64,000 nucleotides of DNA, taken from Microbacterium suaedae. GTDB lineage: Bacteria; Actinomycetota; Actinomycetes; Actinomycetales; Microbacteriaceae. The DNA lies in NCBI RefSeq assembly GCF_003254645.1, contig NZ_PNFD01000001.1, forward strand, positions 1,178,001 to 1,242,000, written 5' to 3'. Each line of letters opens with the position of its first letter. The stretch's first letter is position 1. Position numbers and translations under genes: made by a program. This document shows, one piece after another, positions 14,448-23,293 of the stretch. Under the pieces are notes generated by a model. That model was given only the letters and a program-made list of their open reading frames with translations, was not told where the DNA came from and searched no databases.

Positions 14448-16091
14448 ATGGCGACGACGCCGAACATCGTGTGGATCTCGACGCACGACATCAACCCGCA
14501 CCTCGGCGCCTACGAGGGCGCCTGGCCCCAGGCCGATCAGGTGAGGACGCCCCGGATCGACGCTCTCGCCCGCGAGGGCGTGCGTTTCGACCAGGCCTTC
14601 GCGGCGGCCCCCGTGTGCGCTCCGGCCCGCTCGGCGATCATGACCGGCTGCTACCCGGTCTCGGTCGGGACGATGCACATGCGGACGAAGGCCGTCCCGC
14701 CGCCCGAGATCCGCCTCGTGTCCGAGTACTTCCGCGAGGCCGGGTACTACACGACGAACAACTGGTTCACGGACTTCCAGGTCGAGACGCCGCCCACGGC
14801 CTTCGATGACTGCTCAGGCAGCGCACACTGGCGGGACCGCCCGGAGGGAACGCCGTTCTTCGCCGCCTTCCACAGCCTCATCACCCACGAATCGCGCATC
14901 TACGGCGACGATCCGTACGAGAACGAGACCCGCGAGCTTCCCGACGAGGTCAGGCGCGACCCCGCGGACGTCGAGTTTCCGCCGTACCACCCCGACACCG
15001 CCGCGTTCCGACGGGCGTGGGCCCGGTACTACGACCTCATCGCGGCGATGGATGCGTGGGTCGGACGAATCCTCGACGAGCTCGAGGAGGACGGGCTCGC
15101 CGAGAACACCCTCGTGATCTTCTGGAGCGACCACGGCGCCAGCTTCCCGCGAGCCAAGCGCTGGGCCAACGAGGCGGGCCTGCGGGTACCGCTCATCGCG
15201 CGCTGGCCGGGTCGCCTCGAGGCGGGCGCCGCGCGCGAGGACGTCGTGCAGACGATGGACCTCGCGCCGACGGTTCTGGAAGCGGCCGGCTTGCCGATTC
15301 CCGAGCACATGCACGGCACGCCGCTGTTCGCGGCCGACGGCGCGCAGCTCGACGCCTCCCCGTACGCGTTCGGCGCGCGCGACCGGATGGACGCACAGGA
15401 GGACACCGTCCGCACCGTGCGCGACGACCGCTATCGCTACACGCTCAACCTGCATCCCGACCGCTCGGGAATGCAGTACAACTACTACCCCGATCACCTC
15501 GACACCTGGGGCGAGCTGCGCCGTCTCGTGCACGAGGAGGGACAGCAGCTGGCGCTCGGCGAGGCGCCGTCGATCCTGACCCCGTTGCAGCGCTCGATCG
15601 TCGCCGTCCCGCGACCGGAGGAGGAGCTGTTCGATATCCGCGCCGATCCGCACGAGACGACGAACCTCGTCGACGATCCTGCGCATCGGGAGGCGCGCGA
15701 TCGGCTCCGCGCCGCTCTCGACGCCTGGCGCGAGGAGCACGGCGACCTCGGCGCAATGCCCGAGCGAGAGCTCCTCGAAGATTGGCGGCCGAATGGCGCG
15801 CCGCGCCCGACCGCCGCCCCGACGATCTCCCTCGAAGGTGGTGCGGTGACGGCGAGCTGTGCGACGCCCGGCGCCTCCATCGCGTGGACGACGACGCCTC
15901 CCTCCCAGGCGCGCCCGCTCACGGCGATCGAGGAGCAGACCGGATCGCCGAGACGGGACGGCCGACGCTGGAACCTGTACACGGGCGCGTTCGTCGCCCC
16001 GCCCGGATCCGACATCTGGCTCGGCGCGTGGCGTCTCGGCTACTCCCCCAGCGTCGAAGTCCACGTGCCGGCCACGGAGGGACGCGCCTGA
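14448..16091 (+). CDS. Sulfatase with C-terminal beta-sandwich extension
   Basis: A 547-residue type I sulfatase. The formylglycine motif is CAPARS (Cys57), preceded by the metal-site region WISTHDI. The active-site lysine/histidine region lies around AFHSLITHES, and the second metal-site Asp-His is in WSDHGASF. After the sulfatase domain (to about residue 455) the chain adds about 90 residues (ISLEGGAVTASCATPGASI onward) that look like the small C-terminal domain found in some hexosaminidases and sulfatases. There is no signal peptide, so it is cytoplasmic. The ATG at 14448 is preferred over 14421 because AGAGGAG lies 10 bases before it. It is divergent from the ABC operon and convergent with the GH2 gene. 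Confidence 0.9.
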   Translation: MATTPNIVWISTHDINPHLGAYEGAWPQADQVRTPRIDALAREGVRFDQAFAAAPVCAPARSAIMTGCYPVSVGTMHMRTKAVPPPEIRLVSEYFREAGYYTTNNWFTDFQVETPPTAFDDCSGSAHWRDRPEGTPFFAAFHSLITHESRIYGDDPYENETRELPDEVRRDPADVEFPPYHPDTAAFRRAWARYYDLIAAMDAWVGRILDELEEDGLAENTLVIFWSDHGASFPRAKRWANEAGLRVPLIARWPGRLEAGAAREDVVQTMDLAPTVLEAAGLPIPEHMHGTPLFAADGAQLDASPYAFGARDRMDAQEDTVRTVRDDRYRYTLNLHPDRSGMQYNYYPDHLDTWGELRRLVHEEGQQLALGEAPSILTPLQRSIVAVPRPEEELFDIRADPHETTNLVDDPAHREARDRLRAALDAWREEHGDLGAMPERELLEDWRPNGAPRPTAAPTISLEGGAVTASCATPGASIAWTTTPPSQARPLTAIEEQTGSPRRDGRRWNLYTGAFVAPPGSDIWLGAWRLGYSPSVEVHVPATEGRA

Positions 16092-16151
16092 CGCACCCGC
16101 CCGCGCGGGATCCCCCAGAGGCGCTCTGCGCGAGCGGGTCGCAGCGCGGCG

Positions 16152-18560
16152 TCAGCCGATGCGGAGCTCGGCCCGAACCGGCGGCAGCCCCGAAGCCGCC
16201 ACCTCGACGCTCGCCGTACCCGCGGCCGTCGGACGCACGACGGCCAGCGCACGGCCGTCGAAGGTGCGCCAAGTCGACTGGTCGAACCGCTCCTCGGTCG
16301 AGGGGCGCGCGCTCGCCATCCCCGCGAGCTCGGCGGATCCCGACACCGTGACAGTGACCTCGCGGTCGGCGCCCGTGAGGAGGACGCCGTCTGCGTCGCG
16401 CAGCTCAATCGCGCAGAACGCAAGATCTGCCGCGTCGTCACGCAGCTGATCGCGGTCGACGTCCATCACGAGCCGGGCCTCCCCGCGAGCGCTCGCGAGC
16501 GCGGTCTCGCCGGCCACCTCACCACCCCGGAAGGCGACAGCGGTGAGCGTTCCCGGGCGATAGGCGAGGGAGAAGTCGGCGACGAGCGGCATGCGCTCGC
16601 CGACCACCGCGCGGCCGACGACCTCGCCGTCAAGTCGCAGCTCCACCTCGTCGGCGTCGGAGTACACCTCGACGGCAATCTGGGTTCCCTCGTGCCCCGC
16701 CCAGCTCCAGGATGCGACCGTGTCGCTCCACGCCCACGGCGAGCGCAGCGCGATCTCGCGCCCGCTGTTCTCGGGCCGGGAGACGGCGATGAACGGATCC
16801 GATCGCAGGCCGAAGACGATCTCGCGATAGTACGAGGCGGGGCGCCGGAAGCCCGTGATGTCGATGTCGCCGCACCAGGCCGTGAGCCACGGGTACTCGC
16901 GCTCGAGCGCGACGCGCGCGTTCTCATCGTCGGCGTAGACGGTGGATCCGATACCGACCTCGCCGAGGTAGTCCCACCCCGTCCAGGTGAAGTCTCCGAT
17001 GACGTGCGAGTGCTTCTTCACGAGCGGCCAGAGGGAGCCGATCTGGGTGGAGAAGGTCTCGGATCCCACGATGATGCGATGCGGATGCAGCTCGCGGTCG
17101 AGGCCGTAGCGCGCTTCGGCGTAATTGAGCCCGAGCACGTCGACGGCGGCGCTCGACTCCTCGATGCGCCTCGTCGCCGTCGAGCTCGAGGCGACCGCGG
17201 CGAAGGGCCCGTCGTCGCCGCTCATCGCCTCGTTCAGGCCACCCGCCTGCTCGAGGCCGGCGCGGATCTCGTCGAGCTCGTCGATGACCGACAGGAATGC
17301 GTTGACGCCGTTCGTGACGGGGCGGGTCGGATCCGAGGCGCGCACGCGCTCCGCGAGTCGGCGGGCCCAGCCGGCGCCGTGCGGCGTTCCGGTCTCGATG
17401 ATCTCGTTGCCGATCGAGTAGATGATGACGCTCGGGTGATTGCGATCCTTCGCGACCATTGCGTCGATGTCCGCGGCCCACCACTGCGGGAAGTCGGCGG
17501 CGTAGTCGTACGGCGTCTTGAAGCGCGTCCACATGTCGAACGCCTCATCCATGACGAGCATGCCGAGCCGATCGCACGCGTCGAGCATCGCGGGCGAGAC
17601 GGGGTTGTGGGCGCCGCGAATCGCGTTGAACCCGGCCTCCTTGAGCAGCTCGATGCGGCGCTCCTCGGCGCGCCCGATCGCGGCACCGCCGAGCGGGCCG
17701 TTGTCGTGGTGCACGCAGGCGCCGCGCAGCAGCACCTCCTCACCGTTGATGCGGATCCCCTTGTTCGGATCCACCGTGACGGTGCGGATCCCGAACGGCA
17801 CCTCGATCGCGTCCGCGTCGTCGAGGCGCACGGACGCGCGATGGAGCGCGGGCGTCTCGACGCTCCACAGCTCGGGCTCGGCCACGTACATCCGCTGCCG
17901 CACGACCTCGGTCGCGCCGGGCACGATCGTGACGGGGGTGCTGTCGCCCTCGACGGTCTCACCCGAGGGGCCCGCGATCTCCGTCGCGACGCGGACCGTC
18001 CGCGAGACGAGGCCGGCGTTGGCGACCTCGGTGACGACATCGACGACGGCCTGGTCGTCCTCGATGCGCGCCGTGGTCACGACGATGCCGTCGGGGACGA
18101 CGTGGACGGGCTCGTCGACGTGCAGCACGACGGATCGGTGCAGCCCGGCCCCCGAGTACCAGCGCGAATCCTGGCCCGTATGCACCTCGATGCGGAGCTC
18201 GTTGCTCTCACCGTGGCGGAGGAACGGCGTGAGATCGACGAAGAACCGCGCGTATCCGTCGGCGCGGTTTCCGGCGAACTCGTCGTTGACGAACACCTGC
18301 GCCCGGCGCTGAGCGCCCTGGACCTCGAGGCGCACGACGCGCCCCGCCCAGTCGGCGGGGACGTCGATCGTCGTGACGTATGTGAAGGCGCCGTTCGGGT
18401 AGTAGGCACCGGCACCTGCGGCGGGGACGTCCGCCGAGCGCTCGGCGTCGCGCAGCGCGTCGTGCGGGATCCGGACGGCATGCTGCGGGGCATCGTCGCC
18501 TGCGGAGAAGGGCCCGGCCGGCGCGCGGCAGATCCAGTCTTCGAGGGGGATCGTCGTCAT
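16152..18560 (-). CDS. GH2 glycosidase (beta-galactosidase-like, DUF4982 type)
   Basis: An 802-residue glycoside hydrolase family 2 enzyme. It has an N-terminal sugar-binding domain (YYPNGAFTYVTTIDVP), an immunoglobulin-like domain, and a TIM barrel with RGACVHHDNGPLG, AIRGAHNPVSPAMLDACD and the acid/base Glu386 in SIGNEI. The nucleophile is Glu501 in GSETF. After the barrel, DFTWTGWDYLGE and a Trp-rich stretch are typical of the DUF4982 subgroup, followed by further beta domains. There is no signal peptide. It has its own promoter region, 187 bases from the gntR gene. Substrate could be a galactoside, glucuronide or related sugar. Confidence 0.9.
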   Translation of the reverse strand: MTTIPLEDWICRAPAGPFSAGDDAPQHAVRIPHDALRDAERSADVPAAGAGAYYPNGAFTYVTTIDVPADWAGRVVRLEVQGAQRRAQVFVNDEFAGNRADGYARFFVDLTPFLRHGESNELRIEVHTGQDSRWYSGAGLHRSVVLHVDEPVHVVPDGIVVTTARIEDDQAVVDVVTEVANAGLVSRTVRVATEIAGPSGETVEGDSTPVTIVPGATEVVRQRMYVAEPELWSVETPALHRASVRLDDADAIEVPFGIRTVTVDPNKGIRINGEEVLLRGACVHHDNGPLGGAAIGRAEERRIELLKEAGFNAIRGAHNPVSPAMLDACDRLGMLVMDEAFDMWTRFKTPYDYAADFPQWWAADIDAMVAKDRNHPSVIIYSIGNEIIETGTPHGAGWARRLAERVRASDPTRPVTNGVNAFLSVIDELDEIRAGLEQAGGLNEAMSGDDGPFAAVASSSTATRRIEESSAAVDVLGLNYAEARYGLDRELHPHRIIVGSETFSTQIGSLWPLVKKHSHVIGDFTWTGWDYLGEVGIGSTVYADDENARVALEREYPWLTAWCGDIDITGFRRPASYYREIVFGLRSDPFIAVSRPENSGREIALRSPWAWSDTVASWSWAGHEGTQIAVEVYSDADEVELRLDGEVVGRAVVGERMPLVADFSLAYRPGTLTAVAFRGGEVAGETALASARGEARLVMDVDRDQLRDDAADLAFCAIELRDADGVLLTGADREVTVTVSGSAELAGMASARPSTEERFDQSTWRTFDGRALAVVRPTAAGTASVEVAASGLPPVRAELRIG

Positions 18561-18590
18561 CGTGTGCTCCCGTATCGCGGCATCGTCGCC

Positions 18591-18614
18591 AAAACATTAA
18601 ATGCGTAAGGTTTT
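18591..18614. promoter_or_regulatory. Possible operator upstream of the GH2 gene
   Basis: Contains ACATTAAATGCGTAAGGT, a dyad of the form ACNTTA-N6-TAANGT flanked by AAA and TTT, 31 bases before the GH2 start. It resembles the site at 14394-14412 and could bring the GH2 gene under the same TetR-type control. The match is partial and could be chance. Confidence 0.35.
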
Positions 18615-18747
18615 CGTCGACGATACCAGGCCGAAGGCACCTTTCACCCGTCACGCACGTTCTCCGGAGCCCTCGGGACGGCCGCGATCCCCGTCGCCTG
18701 ACTCGTCTACGACGCACTCGCCCGATCGCGAGATCCGACGAGTATCG

Positions 18748-19485
18748 TCACGATGAGAGCAGCGCGCGCAGTCGCTCGGCGGCCGTGATCATGTGGACCG
18801 CCATCGCGGAGGCCGCCCCGTCGGCGTCACGAGCCTCGAGGGCACGAGCGATCGCCTCGTGCTCTTCCAGCGCCAGCGCGGCGTCCGCGGCCGTGTGCAC
18901 GGCCCTGTCCGCGTACACCTGCAGGAGCGACCGGACCACGTGGAGGAGGTCGCGCAGCGTTTCGTTTGCCGCGGCGTCCGCGAGCGCCAGGTGGAAGTCG
19001 AAGTCGGCGCGGGCGAATGCCCCCAGATTGTCCCCGGCGGCGCGCATGCGATCGAGATGCTGGGCGAGCTCCGCGCGAGACGGCTCGGTCGCGCGCGTGG
19101 CCGCGAGCCGCGCGACATAGATCTCCAGCCCCGACCGCAGCTCCAGGAGCTCGGCCGTGTTCCGCTCACCGATCAGCAGCCCCCAGCGCAGCGTCTGCGG
19201 AAGAAGCTCACTCGCCTCGCCACGCAGATAGGTTCCCGACCCCGGACGCACGTCGACGATGCCGAGCAGTTCGAGCGCGGCCAGCGCCTCGCGCACGGCG
19301 GAACGCCCCACGCCCAGAGTCGCCGCCAGATTGCGCTCGGCGGGCAGGCGCGTTCCCGGAGCGATGGATCCGCCCGTGAACAGGTCGAGCAGACGCCGAG
19401 CGACCTCGCTGACAGGAGAACCACCCGGGAGGGATCCGAGCGCGTCCGCGATGGCGTCCGAGGAGCCCGAGGCGTCGACTGGCAT
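18748..19485 (-). CDS. GntR-family regulator, FadR/FCD subfamily
   Basis: A 245-residue regulator. A winged helix-turn-helix (residues 25-90; GTRLPAERNLAATLGVGRSAVREALAAL, split here for length) is followed by an FCD ligand domain of six or seven helices with the usual metal/ligand residues (FDFHLALADAAAN, then HEAIARALEARD). It is divergent from the apionate operon and starts 35 bases from the operator-like sequence at 19520-19540. The same sequence precedes the DUF1593 gene at 35516, so this protein probably represses both. The likely inducer is a sugar acid or ketose intermediate. Confidence 0.9.
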   Translation of the reverse strand: MPVDASGSSDAIADALGSLPGGSPVSEVARRLLDLFTGGSIAPGTRLPAERNLAATLGVGRSAVREALAALELLGIVDVRPGSGTYLRGEASELLPQTLRWGLLIGERNTAELLELRSGLEIYVARLAATRATEPSRAELAQHLDRMRAAGDNLGAFARADFDFHLALADAAANETLRDLLHVVRSLLQVYADRAVHTAADAALALEEHEAIARALEARDADGAASAMAVHMITAAERLRALLSS

Positions 19486-19519
19486 AGGGACAACTTATCC
19501 CTCCGGTCGCGAAAAGGCG

Positions 19520-19540
19520 ATTGCAATTGGTCAACCGGTT
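19520..19540. promoter_or_regulatory. GntR-type operator within the lerK promoter (first copy)
   Basis: A 21-bp sequence containing AATTGGTCAACCGGTT, which is a dyad of the form AANNGGT-NN-ACCNNTT, the style bound by FadR/FCD regulators. It overlaps a good promoter: -35 TTGCAA (19521-19526), a 17-base spacer, then -10-like CAGACT (19544-19549), with the ATG 6 bases after the -10. Binding here would block RNA polymerase. An identical 21-bp copy lies at 35533-35553. Confidence 0.8.
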
Positions 19541-19555
19541 TGTCAGACTGGGCGC

Positions 19556-21289
19556 ATGACCCGCCTCTGGAACAACCCCGCCGACTTCGCGGACGAGATG
19601 GTCGATGGCTTCGTCGCGGCCAACCGTCGGTACGTCCGCCGCGTATCGGGCGGCGTCGCGCGCAGGGCGAAGACCCCCGCGGGGCAGGTCGCCGTCGTGG
19701 TCGGCGGCGGCAGCGGCCACTACCCCGCCTTCGGCGGCCTCGTCGGCCCCGGTCTCGCGCACGGCGCCGCGATGGGCAACCTCTTTGCCTCGCCGTCGAC
19801 CCAGCAGGTGCTCTCCGTCGCGAGGGCAGCCGAGAACGGCGGCGGGGTCCTCCTCAGCTACGGCAACTACGCGGGCGATGTGCTCAACTTCGACGCCGCG
19901 CAGGCACAGCTGCGCGACGCGGGCATCCCGTGCCAGTCCCTCGCCGTGACCGACGACGTCTCAAGCGCCCCGGTGACCGAGAAGCACAAGCGCCGCGGCA
20001 TCGCGGGAGACCTCACGGTGTTCCGGATCGCGGGGGCTGCGGCCGAGCGCGGCGCCACCCTCGACGAGGTCGCCCGTCTCGCGGCGCACGCGAACGAGCG
20101 CACGCGATCCTTCGGCGTCGCATTCAGCGGGTGCACGCTTCCCGGAGCCCCCGAGCCCCTCTTCGAGGTCGAGGAGGGCCGGATGGCCGTCGGGCTCGGG
20201 ATCCACGGTGAGCCCGGGCTGCGCGAGACCGGCGTCCCGACCGCCGATGGGCTCGCGGAGATGCTCGTCGAGCGGCTGCTCGAGGAGCTCCCCGACGGCG
20301 TCGACGCGCCCCGCGGCGCGCGCGTGATCCCGATCCTCAACGGCCTCGGCTCGCTCAAGTACGAGGAGATGTTCGTCGTCTACCGCCGTATCGCGCAGCT
20401 CCTCGAAGAGGCGGGCGTCGAGGCCGTCGATCCGCACGTCGGCGAGTACTGCACGAGCTTCGACATGGCGGGGACGTCGCTCACGCTGCTCTGGCTCGAC
20501 GACGAGCTCGAGCAGCTCTGGGAGACCGGCGTCGACACGCCCGCCTACCGCCGCGGATCGGTCGAGCGGTCCGGCGAGGTCGTCGCGGAAGACGTCGCGG
20601 ACGACGCAGAGGACGAGATCGGGACGGCCGACGCCGAGGGGCGCGCCGTCGCGGCCGTCATCGCCCGCGCGTTCGACATCGCGCGGGAGACGATCGACGG
20701 CAACGTCGACGAGCTCGGCCGCCTCGATCAGATCGCCGGCGACGGCGACCACGGCATCGGCATGCAGCGCGGCGTGCACGCCGCCCAGGCCGCGGCCCAC
20801 GACGCAGCCTCGCGCGGAGCCGGCGCCGCGACGACCCTCGCGCGGGCGGCCGATGCCTGGTCCGACAGAGCCGGCGGAACCTCGGGGGCGATCTGGGGCG
20901 CGATCCTCGGCACCGTCGCCTCCTCCCTCCGCGACGACGGATCCCCCGAGGCCGCAGCTCTCGCCGCCGGCCTCTCCTCGGCGGCCGAGCGCGTCCTCAC
21001 CTTCGGCGCGGTTCCCGGCGACAAGACGCTCGTCGACGCGTTGGCACCCCTCGTCGAGAGCTTCGCGTCCGCCATCGCGAACGGTCGCTCCGTGTCCGAT
21101 GCCTGGAGCGACGCCGCGGATGCCGCCTCCCAGGGCGCGAAGGACACGACCGACATGCTCCCGCAGATGGGCCGCGCCCGCGCGCACCACGAGAAGGCGC
21201 TCGGCACACCCGACCCCGGCGCGCACTCGCTCGCCCTCATCGCCCAGGCGCTGACGACCCTCCCCGACGGAAAGAAGGCACGATCATGA
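19556..21289 (+). CDS. lerK: Dihydroxyacetone-kinase family: probable L-erythrulose kinase
   Basis: A 577-residue single-chain kinase with a DhaK domain (residues 1-335) and a DhaL domain (about 365-575). The N-terminal loop is [12 protein letters not shown] (50-61). The Tyr where glycerone kinases have GHEP is typical of the tetrulose kinases. DhaL carries the ADP/metal motif GDGDHG (Asp396, Asp398). With TPI-like and RpiB-like neighbours it fits the tetrulose route of Mycobacterium, where L-erythrulose is phosphorylated at C1. The ATG at 19556 has no Shine-Dalgarno sequence and sits 6 bases after a -10, so the mRNA is probably leaderless. Confidence 0.82.
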   Translation: MTRLWNNPADFADEMVDGFVAANRRYVRRVSGGVARRAKTPAGQVAVVVGGGSGHYPAFGGLVGPGLAHGAAMGNLFASPSTQQVLSVARAAENGGGVLLSYGNYAGDVLNFDAAQAQLRDAGIPCQSLAVTDDVSSAPVTEKHKRRGIAGDLTVFRIAGAAAERGATLDEVARLAAHANERTRSFGVAFSGCTLPGAPEPLFEVEEGRMAVGLGIHGEPGLRETGVPTADGLAEMLVERLLEELPDGVDAPRGARVIPILNGLGSLKYEEMFVVYRRIAQLLEEAGVEAVDPHVGEYCTSFDMAGTSLTLLWLDDELEQLWETGVDTPAYRRGSVERSGEVVAEDVADDAEDEIGTADAEGRAVAAVIARAFDIARETIDGNVDELGRLDQIAGDGDHGIGMQRGVHAAQAAAHDAASRGAGAATTLARAADAWSDRAGGTSGAIWGAILGTVASSLRDDGSPEAAALAAGLSSAAERVLTFGAVPGDKTLVDALAPLVESFASAIANGRSVSDAWSDAADAASQGAKDTTDMLPQMGRARAHHEKALGTPDPGAHSLALIAQALTTLPDGKKARS

Positions 21290-21756
21290 CGGAACCACTT
21301 CGCATCGTCATCGGCGGCGACGACGCCGGCTTCGGCTACAAGGAGATCCTCAAGAAGGATCTCGAATCGAGCGATCTCGTCGCGAGCGTGGTCGACGTGG
21401 GCGTCTCCGAAGACGGCCACACTCCCTATCCGACCGTCGCTATCGAGGCCGCCGAGCGCGTCGCGCGCGGCGAGGCCGACCGCGCCCTGCTCATCTGCGG
21501 CACGGGCCTCGGCGTGGCGGTCTCGGCCAACAAGGTCGCGGGGATCCGCGCCGTCACGGCGCACGACAGCTTCTCCGTCGAGCGGTCGGTGCTGTCGAAC
21601 AACGCGCAGGTGCTCTGTATGGGTCAGCGGGTCGTCGGCATCGAGCTCGCACGACGCCTGGCCAAGGAGTGGCTGACGTACCGCTTCGATGAGACCTCGG
21701 CGAGCGCCGCGAAGGTCGCCGTGCTCGACGAGTACGAGAGCACCGGATCCTGCTGA
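21286..21756 (+). CDS. derI: RpiB/LacAB-family isomerase: probable D-erythrulose-4-phosphate isomerase
   Basis: A 156-residue sugar-phosphate isomerase of the RpiB fold. [14 protein letters not shown] forms the phosphate/substrate loop and the catalytic Cys71 lies in [35 protein letters not shown] follows. RpiB homologues next to a tetrulose kinase convert D-erythrulose 4-phosphate to D-erythrose 4-phosphate, which feeds the pentose phosphate pathway. It overlaps lerK by 4 bases (ATGA). A ribose-5-phosphate isomerase role is possible but less likely in this operon. Confidence 0.8.
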   Translation: MTEPLRIVIGGDDAGFGYKEILKKDLESSDLVASVVDVGVSEDGHTPYPTVAIEAAERVARGEADRALLICGTGLGVAVSANKVAGIRAVTAHDSFSVERSVLSNNAQVLCMGQRVVGIELARRLAKEWLTYRFDETSASAAKVAVLDEYESTGSC

Positions 21757-22514
21757 TGACGCACCTCACGGTCGGGGTGAGCCTGAAGATGTACTTCGGG
21801 CACGAGCGGGCGCGCTCCTGGTTCGACGCGGTCGCCGCGCGCGCCCGCTCACACCCCGCCGTGACGAGCGGCGCCGTCACGCTGTTCGTGACGCCGACGT
21901 ATCTGCAGGTCCTTCCCGCCGTCGACGCCTTCCGCGGAACCCCCGTGCGCGTCGGCGGCCAGGACGTGGCGGCCGCCGACGAGGGCGCGTTCACGGGCGA
22001 GGTCTCGGCCGCGGAGCTCGCCGAGGTGGGCGCGTCGATCGCCGAGATCGGACACGCCGAGCGGCGACGCCTGTTCGGCGAGACCGACGCGGTCGTCGCG
22101 GAGAAGACCCGGGCCGCCCTGCGCGCCGGGCTCACGCCGCTGCTGTGCATCGGCGAGGAAGAGCAGGCGGATCCGGCGCGTGCCGCCGAGCTCTCGGTCC
22201 GGCAGCTCCGCGCCGCGATTGGCGACGCCGAGGACGGTCCCGTCATCGTCGCGTACGAGCCCGTGTGGGCGATCGGCGCGCCCGAGCCCGCGGGCGAGGA
22301 TCACGTGCGCATCGTCGCGCGAGCGCTCCGCGCCGCCCTCGCCGACCGGCCCGGATCCGCCGTCATCTACGGAGGCGCCGCCGGCCCCGGTCTCCTCACG
22401 ACCCTGGGCGACGCGGTCGACGGCGTCTTCCTCGGGCGCTTCGCCCACGATCCCGACGCCCTTCTGGCCGTCCTCGACGAGGCCGCCATCGTCGCCGAGG
22501 GGCGATCGACGTGA
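21756..22514 (+). CDS. lerI: Triosephosphate-isomerase-like: probable L-erythrulose-1-phosphate isomerase
   Basis: A 252-residue TIM-barrel isomerase with all catalytic residues of triosephosphate isomerase: Lys11 (SLKMY), His100 (EIGHAERR), Glu168 (AYEPVWAIG), and the phosphate loop YGGAAGPG. The NWK of housekeeping TPIs is replaced by SLK. Paralogues of this kind interconvert L-erythrulose 1-phosphate and D-erythrulose 4-phosphate. It overlaps derI by 1 base and the next gene by 4 (GTGA). Its place between the kinase/RpiB pair and the decarboxylase argues against a glycolytic role. Confidence 0.82.
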   Translation: MTHLTVGVSLKMYFGHERARSWFDAVAARARSHPAVTSGAVTLFVTPTYLQVLPAVDAFRGTPVRVGGQDVAAADEGAFTGEVSAAELAEVGASIAEIGHAERRRLFGETDAVVAEKTRAALRAGLTPLLCIGEEEQADPARAAELSVRQLRAAIGDAEDGPVIVAYEPVWAIGAPEPAGEDHVRIVARALRAALADRPGSAVIYGGAAGPGLLTTLGDAVDGVFLGRFAHDPDALLAVLDEAAIVAEGRST

Positions 22515-23293
22515 TCGGGCTCGGCACCTATGCCTACTTCTGGCAGCACGCCGAGGGGCTCTCGCTCGCGGGAGCCTTCGAGGACACCCGTGCCCAGGGC
22601 GTCGAGCTCTTCCAGATCTGCGACTACGCGCCGCTCGAGGAGATGACCGCGCCCCAGCTGCGCGACGCGGCCCGGGCCGCGCGCGACAACGGGCTCTCGA
22701 TCGAACTCGGCACGAAGGGGATCGCGCCGGATCGTCTGGCGCGCTTCCTCGATCTCGCCGAGATCTTCGATGCCCGCCTCGTGCGCAGCATGCTCTACAC
22801 CCCCGGCTCGCGCCCGACGCTCGAAGAGGCGACCGCCCTGCTGCGCGCTGCGATCCGCTCCTACGAGAGCGCCGGGGTCGAGCTTGCCCTCGAGACCTAC
22901 GAGCAGGTGCCGACCCGCGACCTCCTCGGCGTGATCGACGCGGTCGGGAGCGACGCTCTCGGCATCTGCCTGGATCCCGCGAACGTCGTCGCGCAGCTCG
23001 AGAGCCCGCGCGAGTGCGTCGAACAGACCGCCCACGCCGTGAAGAACGTGCACGTGAAGGACTTCGCGTTCGCGCGGCAGGACGGCTGGGTCGGCTTCAC
23101 CTACAGCGGCGCCCGGATGGGTGAGGGGCTCCACGACTACGACCACCTGCTCCGCGTCGTAGATCCGCGCGCACGGGGCATCAACGAGGTCGTCGAGCAC
23201 TGGCTGCCGTGGCAGACCGATGCCGTGACCACGATCCGAAACGAGCGGGACTGGACCCGCGCCACACTGGAACACCTGAGGAGCACGCCATGA
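22511..23293 (+). CDS. oiaC: Xylose-isomerase-like TIM barrel: probable 3-oxo-isoapionate decarboxylase
   Basis: A 260-residue sugar-phosphate isomerase/epimerase-fold protein. Metal and substrate residues appear in LALETYEQVPTRDL (Glu), GICLDPANVV (Asp), KNVHVKDFAF (His and Asp) and the late INEVVEHWLP (Glu). In D-apionate pathways an enzyme of this fold (OiaC) decarboxylates 3-oxo-isoapionate to L-erythrulose, exactly the substrate of the kinase in this operon. An epimerase role cannot be excluded by eye. The GTG start overlaps the lerI stop (GTGA). Confidence 0.68.
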   Translation: MIGLGTYAYFWQHAEGLSLAGAFEDTRAQGVELFQICDYAPLEEMTAPQLRDAARAARDNGLSIELGTKGIAPDRLARFLDLAEIFDARLVRSMLYTPGSRPTLEEATALLRAAIRSYESAGVELALETYEQVPTRDLLGVIDAVGSDALGICLDPANVVAQLESPRECVEQTAHAVKNVHVKDFAFARQDGWVGFTYSGARMGEGLHDYDHLLRVVDPRARGINEVVEHWLPWQTDAVTTIRNERDWTRATLEHLRSTP

